A DNA stretch of 64,000 bases from JAXGTO01 sp040774885 (lineage in GTDB: Bacteria > Actinomycetota > Coriobacteriia > Coriobacteriales > Eggerthellaceae). This document shows positions 8,521-16,364 of this stretch, piece after piece. Within the stretch, counting starts at the first letter, position 1. Every line of letters starts with the position of its first letter. The notes under the pieces were generated by a model. That model was not told the origin of the DNA and did no database searches. It saw only the letters and a list, made by a program, of their open reading frames with translations. The stretch is from the NCBI GenBank assembly GCA_040774885.1, contig JAXGTO010000001.1, positions 66,181-130,180 of the forward strand, written 5' to 3'. The position numbers and the translations under genes were made by a program.

Positions 8521-9489
8521 GTGCCCGGCAAACCGCAGCTTTCCCTTATCGTGCCTTGCTACAACGAAGAGGCCAACATCCGCGTGTTCTTCGATGCGGC
8601 GTGCTCCTGCTTCGATGCTGCTGGGATAACGCTGGAATGCGTGTTCGTCAACGATGGCAGCCAGGATGACACCGCCGACGTGCTGCGCGCGCTGGTCGAA
8701 GAGAACCGCGGGGTGCGCATGGTCCAAGCCATTTCGTTCACTCGCAATTTCGGTAAGGAATCGGCATTGTATGCCGGTTTGCAGGCTGCTCGTGGGCAGG
8801 TTATCGGTCTCATCGACGCCGACATGCAGCAACGCCCTGAAGACGCATTGCGCATGTACCGCATGTTGTTGGAGCATCCAGAGTGCGACAGCGTTGCCGC
8901 ATGCCAGGTGAATCGAAAAGAACCGTTCATGCTGCGCGTGTTCAAACGTGCTTTCTATCGCACGTTCAACGGTGTTTCGGACGATATCGATATTCCCGCC
9001 AATGTCAGCGACTTCCGCGTTTTTCGTCGCGACGTGGCCGATGCGCTGCTCGCCATGCCTGAAGTGGATCGGTTCAGCAAAGGCTTGTTTGCCTGGGTTG
9101 GTTTCACTACGCTCGAAATGCCCTATGAGCCCGATGCCAGAAACAGCGGCACCACCAAGTGGTCGTTTCACAAGCTGTTCAAATATGCCATGGGCGGTAT
9201 TTTCAGTTTCACCACGTGGCCGCTGAAGATTGCCGTTTGGGCGGGTGCTTTGGCGTCGCTGGTGGCGCTGGTGTATCTGGTCATGGTCGTCTGCGAGTAC
9301 TTCTTCATCGGCATCGCGGTATCCGGCTATGCCACCTTGGTGTGCTTGGTCCTGTTGTTTGGCGGGCTGCAGTTGGTGGTTCTGGGCGCCATCGGCGAAT
9401 ATCTGGCTCGTGACTATATTGAGAACAAGCATCGCCCCATCTATTTGGCGCGCGAGCGACTGGATACCGAAGGCGAGTCTGTGAAATGA
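8521..9489 (+). CDS. GtrB-like family 2 glycosyltransferase with two C-terminal membrane helices
   Basis: The 322-aa protein resembles GtrB/YkcC/DPM-type enzymes that transfer a sugar from a nucleotide to undecaprenyl phosphate on the cytoplasmic face. It has the GT-A start LSLIVPCYNEE, a FVNDGSQDDT nucleotide site, the GLIDADMQQRPED catalytic block, and two membrane segments (about 230-255 and 265-290). The GTG at 8521 is preferred because GAAAGGA lies just upstream; an in-frame GTG at 8497 has no ribosome site. The gene overlaps the WecA-like gene by 4 nt. A GtrA-type flippase is encoded separately at 40051-40479 and may be its partner. Confidence 0.88.
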   Translation: MPGKPQLSLIVPCYNEEANIRVFFDAACSCFDAAGITLECVFVNDGSQDDTADVLRALVEENRGVRMVQAISFTRNFGKESALYAGLQAARGQVIGLIDADMQQRPEDALRMYRMLLEHPECDSVAACQVNRKEPFMLRVFKRAFYRTFNGVSDDIDIPANVSDFRVFRRDVADALLAMPEVDRFSKGLFAWVGFTTLEMPYEPDARNSGTTKWSFHKLFKYAMGGIFSFTTWPLKIAVWAGALASLVALVYLVMVVCEYFFIGIAVSGYATLVCLVLLFGGLQLVVLGAIGEYLARDYIENKHRPIYLARERLDTEGESVK

Positions 9490-10634
9490 ACGGCATCGGT
9501 TTCAACCCTTCCATGCTTTGGCAAGGGCTTATCGTTTTCGCCGTAGCCGCCATAACGACCTACGCTATGGTGCCTGTCAGCAAGATCATCGCCACGCGCG
9601 TGGGCGCCATCGACTACCCAGGTCAGCGGAGGGTGAATTACGCGCCCATCCCACGCTGTGGCGGCATCGCCTTGTATGTGGGGTTTTTGGCCGGGTTGTT
9701 CGCCATGTATCTTGGCACGCGGTTTTTTGGATGGGAATACACCGAACTCTATGTGGTGCGCGGCGTCGATTACGCGCTTTTGTTCATCGGCATCACCTTC
9801 ATGTTCTGCGTGGGGCTGGTAGACGACATCACCCAGATGAAGGCACTGCCCAAGTTGTTGGGGCAGGTGGTAGCTTCTGCCATCATCGCGTATTCGGGCG
9901 TCACCATAGGTACTGTGGTTTCCCCTTTGGACGGCACTTACATCATGTTGGGCGGGGCGGATATCCTGCTGACTGTGGTGTATTTGGTCATCTTCGTCAA
10001 CGTCACCAACCTTATCGACGGGCTCGATGGACTGGCGGCTGGCGTGATAGCCATCATTTCCTGCGCCCTTTTGTACTTGTGCATTTCGCGCGGGAGTTTT
10101 TCGCTCTCCATGGCATGCATATCGCTTGTTGCGGTGTGCCTTGCCTTCTTGCGCTTCAATTTCTATCCGGCGAGCATCTTCATGGGAGACAGCGGCTCCC
10201 TTCTGCTGGGCAGCTTGGTGGGCATCATCTCCATTATGGGTGTGGTGCGCACGCAGAGCGTTGTGGTCATGGCGGTGCCGCTTATCCTGGCTGGGGTGCC
10301 GGTCATCGACACTCTCAGTGCCATCGTTCGACGCAAACGAGCACACGTGAAGGTGGGCCAAGCCGATCTGGGACATATCCATCATCGTATGCTGCGTGCC
10401 GGCTTTGGCCAGAGGCGCACGGTGGGCGTGCTGTGGATATGCACGGCGGTCATGGCGCTGTTCGGCTGTTTGCTGGGCAGTTTCAGCGGCCCGGTGCGTT
10501 GGGCTCTTTTTGCTATTTTGGCGGTTGTGGTGTTTGGCGTCATCTGGTATTTCGGGTTGTTCAGGCCCGTGTTGCGTCACCATTATGACAACAAAGGGAA
10601 AAGCGGCCCTCGACGCGCACGACGTCACGAGTAG
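9486..10634 (+). CDS. WecA/TagO-like undecaprenyl-phosphate sugar-1-phosphate transferase
   Basis: This polytopic membrane enzyme (382 aa, about 10 helices) of the MraY/WecA/TagO family transfers GlcNAc-1-phosphate or a similar sugar phosphate to undecaprenyl phosphate, the first step of teichoic acid and other wall polysaccharides. Signature motifs are VGLVDDIT (Asp pair), NLIDGLDGLAAG, FMGDSGS and the cytoplasmic HIHHR loop typical of the HexNAc-1-P transferase branch. It overlaps the GtrB-like gene (ATGA) and is followed by an LCP gene, so initiation and attachment functions sit side by side. It is a strong candidate for the common initiator of several polymers made by this cluster. Confidence 0.92.
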   Translation: MNGIGFNPSMLWQGLIVFAVAAITTYAMVPVSKIIATRVGAIDYPGQRRVNYAPIPRCGGIALYVGFLAGLFAMYLGTRFFGWEYTELYVVRGVDYALLFIGITFMFCVGLVDDITQMKALPKLLGQVVASAIIAYSGVTIGTVVSPLDGTYIMLGGADILLTVVYLVIFVNVTNLIDGLDGLAAGVIAIISCALLYLCISRGSFSLSMACISLVAVCLAFLRFNFYPASIFMGDSGSLLLGSLVGIISIMGVVRTQSVVVMAVPLILAGVPVIDTLSAIVRRKRAHVKVGQADLGHIHHRMLRAGFGQRRTVGVLWICTAVMALFGCLLGSFSGPVRWALFAILAVVVFGVIWYFGLFRPVLRHHYDNKGKSGPRRARRHE

Positions 10635-10648
10635 CGCTTTGCGGCTGC

Positions 10649-10661
10649 TATACTTCAGCAC
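10649..10661 (+). promoter_or_regulatory. Candidate -10 box for a leaderless LCP mRNA
   Basis: TATACT at 10649-10654 is followed by exactly 7 nt and then the ATG at 10662, and no Shine-Dalgarno is present before this ATG. That spacing is the pattern of leaderless transcripts common in Actinobacteria. No good -35 box is seen. Confidence 0.4.
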
Positions 10662-11642
10662 ATGTCAGAACAAGCCAGTACATCGCATAGCATCCGCGTC
10701 GCCGCCCTTGCGGTATTGGTCGTGGCGCTTATAACGGCGGGAATCATCGCGGGCATGACGTATTTGGATAGCGTAGCCCCTAAGACGCAGGTTATGTACC
10801 AGACTGGGTCGGTGGCCCAGGCGCAGCAGCCGTTTTACGTGTTGCTTATAGGCAGCGATAGCCGCAAAGGCACTGCTCTGTACACAGGCAAGGCCGATGA
10901 CCACGCTCAGACCGACCAACACAGCGACATCATGACGCTCATGCGCATCGATCCCACCACCTATCAGATCACGCTGGTTACCGTTCCCCGCGATACGGAA
11001 TCCGATGTGACCGGCAGTCGCATCAACGATGCGCTGCTCGATGATGACCCCAACCAGGTGGTCGATGCCGTGGCCGAGCTCACGGGCGTTCATGCCGATT
11101 ACTACATGATGACCACGTTCATATCGTACGAGAACATCATCGACGCTCTGGGCGGCGTGCAGGTGGATGTGCCCAAAACCGTCACCGTGCTCGATCCGGC
11201 TACGGCCAAAGACATCACAGTGAAGGCCGGCGTCAATCTCAATCTCAAAGGACCGCAGGCGCTCGTGTTCGCCCGCGCCCGCAAAGAATATGTCAATGAT
11301 CAAGATGCCATTCGCCAGACCAATGTGCGCAGCTTGGAGCAATCCATGATCGAAAAGGTGATGTCCGGAGATATCGATGTCGATTCTGCTTTAAACGATC
11401 TGCGCGAAAACACTACGAGCAACATGGATTGGAACCTCGCCAAGACGCTCATCAATCTGTTCGTCGAACATGCCGATGAGGCCGTTGTCTATTCGGGAAC
11501 GGGCCCGTACGAAGGCACCGAAAACGAAAATGGTGACTGGACGATTCCAGAAGACCGGGAAGCTTGGGCCGAAGTGATGGAGACGGTCACCGATGGGGGA
11601 GATCCCGCCGCCGTGCTCACTCCACCAACTTATTCGGGGTAG
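10662..11642 (+). CDS. LytR-CpsA-Psr (LCP) family glycopolymer ligase, first of three
   Basis: LCP enzymes transfer undecaprenyl-linked teichoic acid or capsule to peptidoglycan outside the membrane. The 326-aa protein has a short cytoplasmic N-terminus, one membrane helix (about 9-31), and an LCP domain from about 55: FYVLLIGSDSRKG, HSDIMTLMRID, LVTVPRDTESD, and FARARKEYVNDQDAIRQTNVR, with the conserved Asp and Arg residues that bind the pyrophosphate of the lipid carrier. It follows the TagO-like gene directly and precedes the ABC exporter, fitting attachment of the exported polymer. Two paralogues lie at 34756 and 37158. Confidence 0.93.
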   Translation: MSEQASTSHSIRVAALAVLVVALITAGIIAGMTYLDSVAPKTQVMYQTGSVAQAQQPFYVLLIGSDSRKGTALYTGKADDHAQTDQHSDIMTLMRIDPTTYQITLVTVPRDTESDVTGSRINDALLDDDPNQVVDAVAELTGVHADYYMMTTFISYENIIDALGGVQVDVPKTVTVLDPATAKDITVKAGVNLNLKGPQALVFARARKEYVNDQDAIRQTNVRSLEQSMIEKVMSGDIDVDSALNDLRENTTSNMDWNLAKTLINLFVEHADEAVVYSGTGPYEGTENENGDWTIPEDREAWAEVMETVTDGGDPAAVLTPPTYSG

Positions 11643-11708
11643 CATCCGCATTGCCCCGTTTTACCGACTATGCAAAACCGTGCGCTTGCGTTGGTTTCGC
11701 TGAATCGC

Positions 11709-11737
11709 GTGACCCTTGCGCGGCTGTGCGGTAAAAT
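11709..11737 (+). promoter_or_regulatory. Candidate promoter of the first ABC exporter operon
   Basis: GTGACC (11709-11714) and TAAAAT (11732-11737) are separated by 17 bases and match four and five of six consensus positions. The predicted transcript would start near 11744, leaving about 30 nt including AAGGAG before the proposed permease start. Confidence 0.5.
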
Positions 11738-11773
11738 GGCGCGGTTGCACAGAGCAAGGATAAGGAGCACGTA

Positions 11774-12589
11774 ATAGGTACCTTAGCCACCATATGCAAA
11801 GACAATTGGGAATGGCGCAAGCAGATCGGTCGCTTGGCGCTGTTCGAATTGGTCAAGAAGAGCCGCGGCGCCGTGCTTTCGTGGGCGTGGTTTTTCATCA
11901 AGCCGGCTATGTACATTTTCTGCTTCTGGTTCGCGCTCGATATTGGTCTAAAGGTGGGAAGCGGCAATGCTGCTGCTGGCGCGCCTCCGTATATTCTGTG
12001 GCTGAGCGCGGGCATCATCCCATGGTTCTTCATGCAGGACATGCTGGCTACCGGCATCGATGTGATGCATCGGTTTCCTTACTTGGTCAACAAGATCAAA
12101 TTCCCGCTATCGGGCATTTCCACCATCTTTACCAGCGCCACCATGTTGGTGCAGCTCATGTTGGTAGCTGCGCTGTTCGTCATCTATTTTGCTTGCGGAC
12201 AGCAGCTTGACCTATATCTTTTGCAGGTGCCGTTGCTGCTGGTGCTCATGTTCTTCTTCTGGGACTTGGTGAGCATTCTGTTCAGCCAGCTTTCGGCTAT
12301 GAGCAAAGATGTCGCCAATCTGATGCATGCTATGAGCACGCCGTTTTTCTGGCTGTCGGGTGTGCTGTTCAATATCAAGACCGTGAACGTCGATTGGATT
12401 CAAGTCATCTTGTATTTCAACCCCATCACGTTTTTCGTTACGGGCTTTCGCGATGCGTTCTATGACAAAGTCTGGATATGGGACGATCCCAAGATGTGCC
12501 TCGGTTTCGTCGTGGTGTTCGTAGTTACGTTGATTCTTGCCTGCCTCGTGTATAAAAGGCTCAACGAGGAGGTGTCCGATGTCCTCTGA
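11774..12589 (+). CDS. ABC-2 permease of a polysaccharide/teichoic acid exporter (Wzm/TagG type), apparent AUA start
   Basis: The 271-aa membrane subunit would move a finished lipid-linked polymer across the membrane. It has an amphipathic interface segment (NWEWRKQIGRLALFELVKKS), about six helices, and ends in a cytosolic tail. The first canonical start in frame is TTG at 11834, but the frame is open upstream to 11735 and the 20 residues ahead of the TTG match the expected N-terminus of this family. AAGGAG at 11762-11767 is followed, after 6 nt, by ATA at 11774, giving (M)GTLATICKDNW. No ATG, GTG or TTG occurs in that upstream stretch. The ATPase gene overlaps the end by 11 nt. Confidence 0.85.
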   Translation: MGTLATICKDNWEWRKQIGRLALFELVKKSRGAVLSWAWFFIKPAMYIFCFWFALDIGLKVGSGNAAAGAPPYILWLSAGIIPWFFMQDMLATGIDVMHRFPYLVNKIKFPLSGISTIFTSATMLVQLMLVAALFVIYFACGQQLDLYLLQVPLLLVLMFFFWDLVSILFSQLSAMSKDVANLMHAMSTPFFWLSGVLFNIKTVNVDWIQVILYFNPITFFVTGFRDAFYDKVWIWDDPKMCLGFVVVFVVTLILACLVYKRLNEEVSDVL

Positions 12590-13364
12590 TCCCCAGGAGT
12601 TTCAGGCGCCTTTGGCTAAAGAGGCCATCAGCGACGAAGTAGTCATCGACTTCGACCATGTCACAAAGACCTACAACCTGTACAAAAACGATCGTGGCAG
12701 GTTCTTGGGAATATTCAACTACAACAAGAAGGGCACCTTCTTGGGCAGCGTCAACGCCAATGACGACTTGAGCTTTCAGGTGAAGAAGGGTGAGGCTGTG
12801 GCTTTTTTGGGGCTCAACGGCGCTGGAAAAAGCACCGCCCTCAAAATGGTCACGGGTGTTACGCATCCCACCAGCGGAACAGTGACGGTTAGGGGCCGCG
12901 TCAGCGCCCTGCTCGAACTGACGGCTGGGTTCGATATGCAGCTCACCGGCCGCGAGAACATAAGCCTGCGCGGGCAGATTCTCGGCTTGAAGCGCAGTGA
13001 GATCAAAGACATCGAACCATCTATCATCGATTTTGCCGAACTGGGTTTGTATATCGACCAACCTATGCGTACGTATTCCAGCGGCATGAAGGCGCGTTTG
13101 GGCTTTGCCTTCGCCGTGGCCATCGATCCCGAGATTCTGGTGGTTGATGAAGCGCTTTCGGTTGGCGACCGCGCCTTCCAGAAAAAGTGCATCGAGCGCA
13201 TCCGTGAAATCATGATGGACGAAAGCGTCACCGTGCTTTTCGTCACCCATACCAGTTCTACCGCCAAGGAATTCTGCAGCCGCGGCATCGTTTTGAACAA
13301 GGGCGCCAAAGTGTACGAGGGCACCATCGATGATGCCACGAAGTATTATGAGGACAATTTCTGA
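12579..13364 (+). CDS. ABC ATPase of polysaccharide/teichoic acid exporter (Wzt/TagH type)
   Basis: The 261-aa subunit powers the adjoining permease. It shows a Walker A LGLNGAGKST, signature YSSGMKARLGFA, Walker B EILVVDEAL and the H-loop VTHTS. It lacks the long C-terminal carbohydrate-binding domain of full Wzt proteins and so resembles RgpD- or TagH-type short ATPases. A family-typical N-terminal extension (TKTYNLYKNDRGRFLGIF) precedes the Walker A motif. The ATG at 12579 follows GAGGAGG and overlaps the permease. The next gene begins at its stop codon, indicating one operon through the TagB-like gene. Confidence 0.93.
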   Translation: MSSDPQEFQAPLAKEAISDEVVIDFDHVTKTYNLYKNDRGRFLGIFNYNKKGTFLGSVNANDDLSFQVKKGEAVAFLGLNGAGKSTALKMVTGVTHPTSGTVTVRGRVSALLELTAGFDMQLTGRENISLRGQILGLKRSEIKDIEPSIIDFAELGLYIDQPMRTYSSGMKARLGFAFAVAIDPEILVVDEALSVGDRAFQKKCIERIREIMMDESVTVLFVTHTSSTAKEFCSRGIVLNKGAKVYEGTIDDATKYYEDNF

Positions 13365-14539
13365 TGTCATGCGGACGCAGGGCGTTCGTCGGCGTTTCCC
13401 GCGCGGTGTTCAACGGGTTGTATCGGTTGTGTTCCTTGGGTGGTCGTCACAACGAGGTGCTGTTCCTTTCCCGTCAAACCAATCAGCCTTCTAACGACTA
13501 TCGGGCCGTGGGCGAGGCGCTCGCGAAGCGCGGATTCACCCCCGTATATCTGTGTCGCAAGCTGTCAAAGCGCACTGTGTTCCCCTATGCTGCCCATGCC
13601 TTGCGCGAAATTCGGCACCTGGCGTGCTGCAAGGTGGTTTTCATCGATCGCTATGATCCTATGGTGAGTTTGATTGATTTCAATTGCGAACCGATATCCA
13701 ATGGACTTGCCGCCGCCGCTCGGGATTCTCGGCTTCAGGGCGACGTCCTGCACGTCGAATACCCCGCTCAGCCCATGGTCATCCAGCTGTGGCATGCGTT
13801 CGGCGCCTTCAAGAAATTCGGCTATCAGAGCATCGGCACAAGGGAGGGGCATTCCCATGAAGTGGCCGATGCCTTCGATATTCATCGAAACTATTCGTGG
13901 GTAGTGTGCAGCGGCGAAGGCTGCCGCGCCGCTTTTGCCGAGGCGTTCGCCATTCCCGTAAACCGCGTGGTACCGCTCAATCGGCCTGAATACCGCGATA
14001 TTATGTTGCGTCGGCCATCCGCGGCTGATACCCCGCTGCCTGCCGAACCCAGCGTGCTGTTCGCTCCGACGCTGCGCAAAAGCTCCGCTTCGCCGCATCC
14101 GTTTCGCACGCTGTACGATCGGCGCAAAGAAGCGCTGGCCGGCGTTCCCATCCAGGCGCTGTGGAGTTTCCATCCATTGGAAGAAGGGCTCGATGCGGTA
14201 GGGCAGGTGCCTGCGTCGCTCGATGCCGCCGATTACGTGGTTACCGACTATTCGAGCATCGTGTATGAATCCTATTTGCTGGGCAAACGGGTGGTGTTCT
14301 TCGTACCCGATCTAGACGAATATCGCAAAACGCCGGGCCTCAACGCCGACCCGGGCATACGGTGCCCCGAGCTCACGGCCGTCACCGAAGCCGACCTGCG
14401 TGACAAGCTTATGCGCTGGACCAACGACCCGGCAACGTATCCGGCAGAGCAGTTGGAAGCGTTCATCGACGGCGCCTTCGCAGAAGCGCCCGATGATCCG
14501 GCGAAGGCGTTGGCCGATTTCGTGTGCCAACGGGTCTGA
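13364..14539 (+). CDS. CDP-glycerol glycerophosphotransferase family protein (TagB-like)
   Basis: The family moves glycerol-phosphate or ribitol-phosphate from the CDP-alditol to a lipid-linked disaccharide or growing teichoic chain. The 391-aa product carries the family blocks VIQLWHAFGAFKKFGYQS (about 140-157), VVCSGEGCRAAFAEAF, LFAPTLRKSS, the HPLEEG region, and the C-terminal YVVTDYSSIVYESYLLGKRVVFF. It begins at the stop codon of the ABC ATPase, and TarI/TarJ follow. Length matches TagB/TarB primases more than the longer polymerases. Whether it adds glycerol- or ribitol-phosphate cannot be told; no CDP-glycerol synthase is in the window, which favours ribitol. Confidence 0.88.
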   Translation: MSCGRRAFVGVSRAVFNGLYRLCSLGGRHNEVLFLSRQTNQPSNDYRAVGEALAKRGFTPVYLCRKLSKRTVFPYAAHALREIRHLACCKVVFIDRYDPMVSLIDFNCEPISNGLAAAARDSRLQGDVLHVEYPAQPMVIQLWHAFGAFKKFGYQSIGTREGHSHEVADAFDIHRNYSWVVCSGEGCRAAFAEAFAIPVNRVVPLNRPEYRDIMLRRPSAADTPLPAEPSVLFAPTLRKSSASPHPFRTLYDRRKEALAGVPIQALWSFHPLEEGLDAVGQVPASLDAADYVVTDYSSIVYESYLLGKRVVFFVPDLDEYRKTPGLNADPGIRCPELTAVTEADLRDKLMRWTNDPATYPAEQLEAFIDGAFAEAPDDPAKALADFVCQRV

Positions 14540-14606
14540 TGTCTTTTCGCGCTTTAGCCTGCGTGCGGTGTAGAATGGCTGAAACCGTCAATCTAGGAGC
14601 CGTGCT

Positions 14607-15329
14607 ATGAACCAGCAACCCACCAATTGCTATGCAGCCATTTTGGCCGGCGGCAGCGGAACGCGCATGGGCAATCCTGAAAAGCCCAAACAGTTCTACT
14701 TGCTGGGCGGCAAACCGATTTTGGCTCATACGGTCGAGAAGTTCTGCGTGATGGGCGCCTTCGATAAGGTCCTGGTGATGAGTCCGGAATCTTGGCTTCA
14801 GCAAACACGCGACATCTTGGCCAGGCAATGCCCGCATTTTTCCGACCTCATTGAAGTGGTGGCGGGCGGCTCCACCCGAAACGGCACCATCTCAAATGCG
14901 CTTTCCTTCATTCAGGAAAACTGCCCGGTGGATGACGGCACCGTTATCGTCACTCATGATGCGGTACGTCCCTTCGTCACGCATCGCATCATTTCAGACA
15001 ACATCGTCGCTGCACGTGAATATGGTGCTTGCGACACGGTGATTCCCGCCACTGACACCATCGTCGAAAGCTTGGACGGGCAGCACATCAGCGCCGTTCC
15101 TCCTCGTTCCAACCTATACCAAGGGCAGACTCCGCAGAGTTTTCGCGTGCGCGAACTGGCGGGTTTGATCGCTGGGATTTCTGCCGACGAGGCCGCATCA
15201 TTGACCGATGCGTGCAAAATCTATGTGCTGCGTGGAAAGCCGGTTGCCTTGGTCGACGGCGAAGTCTCCAACATGAAGATCACCTACCCGCAAGATATGC
15301 GCGTGGCCGAAAGCCTGGTAGGGGAATAA
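14607..15329 (+). CDS. tarI: TarI-like ribitol-5-phosphate cytidylyltransferase (IspD family)
   Basis: The 240-aa protein belongs to the IspD/TarI family: AILAGGSGTRMG at residues 11-22 with the CTP-binding Lys-rich segment EKPKQF, THDAVRPFVT in the middle, and SNMKITYPQDM near the end. IspD would serve isoprenoid synthesis, but the gene is immediately followed (3 nt) by a TarJ-like reductase. That pairing is the known arrangement for CDP-ribitol synthesis, so TarI is preferred. AGGAG precedes the ATG. The product CDP-ribitol would feed the glycerophosphotransferase-family enzymes on either side. Confidence 0.88.
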   Translation: MNQQPTNCYAAILAGGSGTRMGNPEKPKQFYLLGGKPILAHTVEKFCVMGAFDKVLVMSPESWLQQTRDILARQCPHFSDLIEVVAGGSTRNGTISNALSFIQENCPVDDGTVIVTHDAVRPFVTHRIISDNIVAAREYGACDTVIPATDTIVESLDGQHISAVPPRSNLYQGQTPQSFRVRELAGLIAGISADEAASLTDACKIYVLRGKPVALVDGEVSNMKITYPQDMRVAESLVGE

Positions 15330-15332
15330 GCC

Positions 15333-16358
15333 ATGCTCAACGCCGTTTATCGACTCATCGCCCCCAGGATGTTCGAGCCCGTTGAAATCGATGTGGCCAC
15401 TGACGGTGCGCGTGTGGTGGTTCGTCCCACGCATCTTTCCATATGCAATGCCGATATGCGGTATTACCAGGGAAGGCGCAGCGCCGACGCGCTTGCTGAA
15501 AAGCTGCCCATGGCGCTGATCCATGAGGGCATCGGTCAGGTTCTGCATGACCCTACGTCTACATTTTCTCCAGGAGATGCCGTGGTCATGTTGCCCAACA
15601 ACCCGCACGAACGCGATCGCTGCATAGCAGAGAACTACCTATCGAGCAGTGAGTTTTGCGGTAGCGGATTCGATGGCTTCATGCAGGAATACATGGTCAT
15701 GCCGCCAGTGCGCTTGGTGGCGCTGCCCCAAGGGATGAACAAGAATGTGGCTGCGTTCACCGAACTTTTGAGTGTGGCCGTGCATGCCGTGACGCGCTTC
15801 GAGCAGATCAGCCATGATCGTCGCGATACGGTGGGCGTGTGGGGCGATGGCAACCTGGGCTTCATGGTGTGCCTGGTGTTGCGCACGCTGTATCCCAAAA
15901 TGCATCTGGTGCTCTTTGGGCGCAATGATTACAAAATGGCCGACTTCACGTTTGTGGACGAAACCTATTTCAGCTACAACGCGGCAGACGCGCCGGCAAT
16001 TGACCACGCTTTCGAATGCTGCGGGGGCGAGGGCAGCGGATCGGCCATCGACCAGATCATCGACGCCATACGTCCCGAAGGGACGGTGAGCCTGTTGGGG
16101 GTCAGTGAGAACCCGCAGCCCGTAAACACGCGCATGGTGCTTGAAAAGGGCCTGCGTTTGTTCGGCAGCAGCCGCAGCGGACGGGCCGATTTCGAGCGCA
16201 CGGTAAGCTTGTACCGAGATTGTCCGCGCATGCTCGGTTATCTTGAGGCTATGGTGGGCCAGGTGTTCGATGTGCGCACCACTATGGATATGACCGCCGC
16301 TTTCGAAGCCGATGCCCATAAGACCATGGGCAAGACCATCATGGAATGGAATGTGTAG
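15333..16358 (+). CDS. tarJ: TarJ-like ribulose-5-phosphate reductase
   Basis: TarJ reduces ribulose-5-phosphate to ribitol-5-phosphate with NADPH, working as a pair with TarI. The 341-aa medium-chain dehydrogenase has zinc-site residues in LSICNADMRYYQG and ALIHEGIG, and a nucleotide-binding region VGVWGDGNLGFM around 168-179. The segment FECCGGEGSGSAIDQIIDAIRPEGTVSLLG is split in two blocks typical of TarJ. It follows tarI by 3 nt and precedes the TarL-like fusion by 6 nt. Together the three genes form a self-contained CDP-ribitol synthesis and polymerisation unit. Confidence 0.9.
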   Translation: MLNAVYRLIAPRMFEPVEIDVATDGARVVVRPTHLSICNADMRYYQGRRSADALAEKLPMALIHEGIGQVLHDPTSTFSPGDAVVMLPNNPHERDRCIAENYLSSSEFCGSGFDGFMQEYMVMPPVRLVALPQGMNKNVAAFTELLSVAVHAVTRFEQISHDRRDTVGVWGDGNLGFMVCLVLRTLYPKMHLVLFGRNDYKMADFTFVDETYFSYNAADAPAIDHAFECCGGEGSGSAIDQIIDAIRPEGTVSLLGVSENPQPVNTRMVLEKGLRLFGSSRSGRADFERTVSLYRDCPRMLGYLEAMVGQVFDVRTTMDMTAAFEADAHKTMGKTIMEWNV

Positions 16359-16364
16359 GCGGCT

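Noticed and set aside
9441..10661. 406-codon open frame on the minus strand
   Set aside because: It is antisense to the WecA-like gene and its His/Asp/Gln-rich composition is an artefact of the transmembrane codons on the other strand.
11834..11836. TTG as start of the first ABC permease
   Set aside because: It has no ribosome site and would remove about 20 residues that match the conserved N-terminal interface segment of the family.
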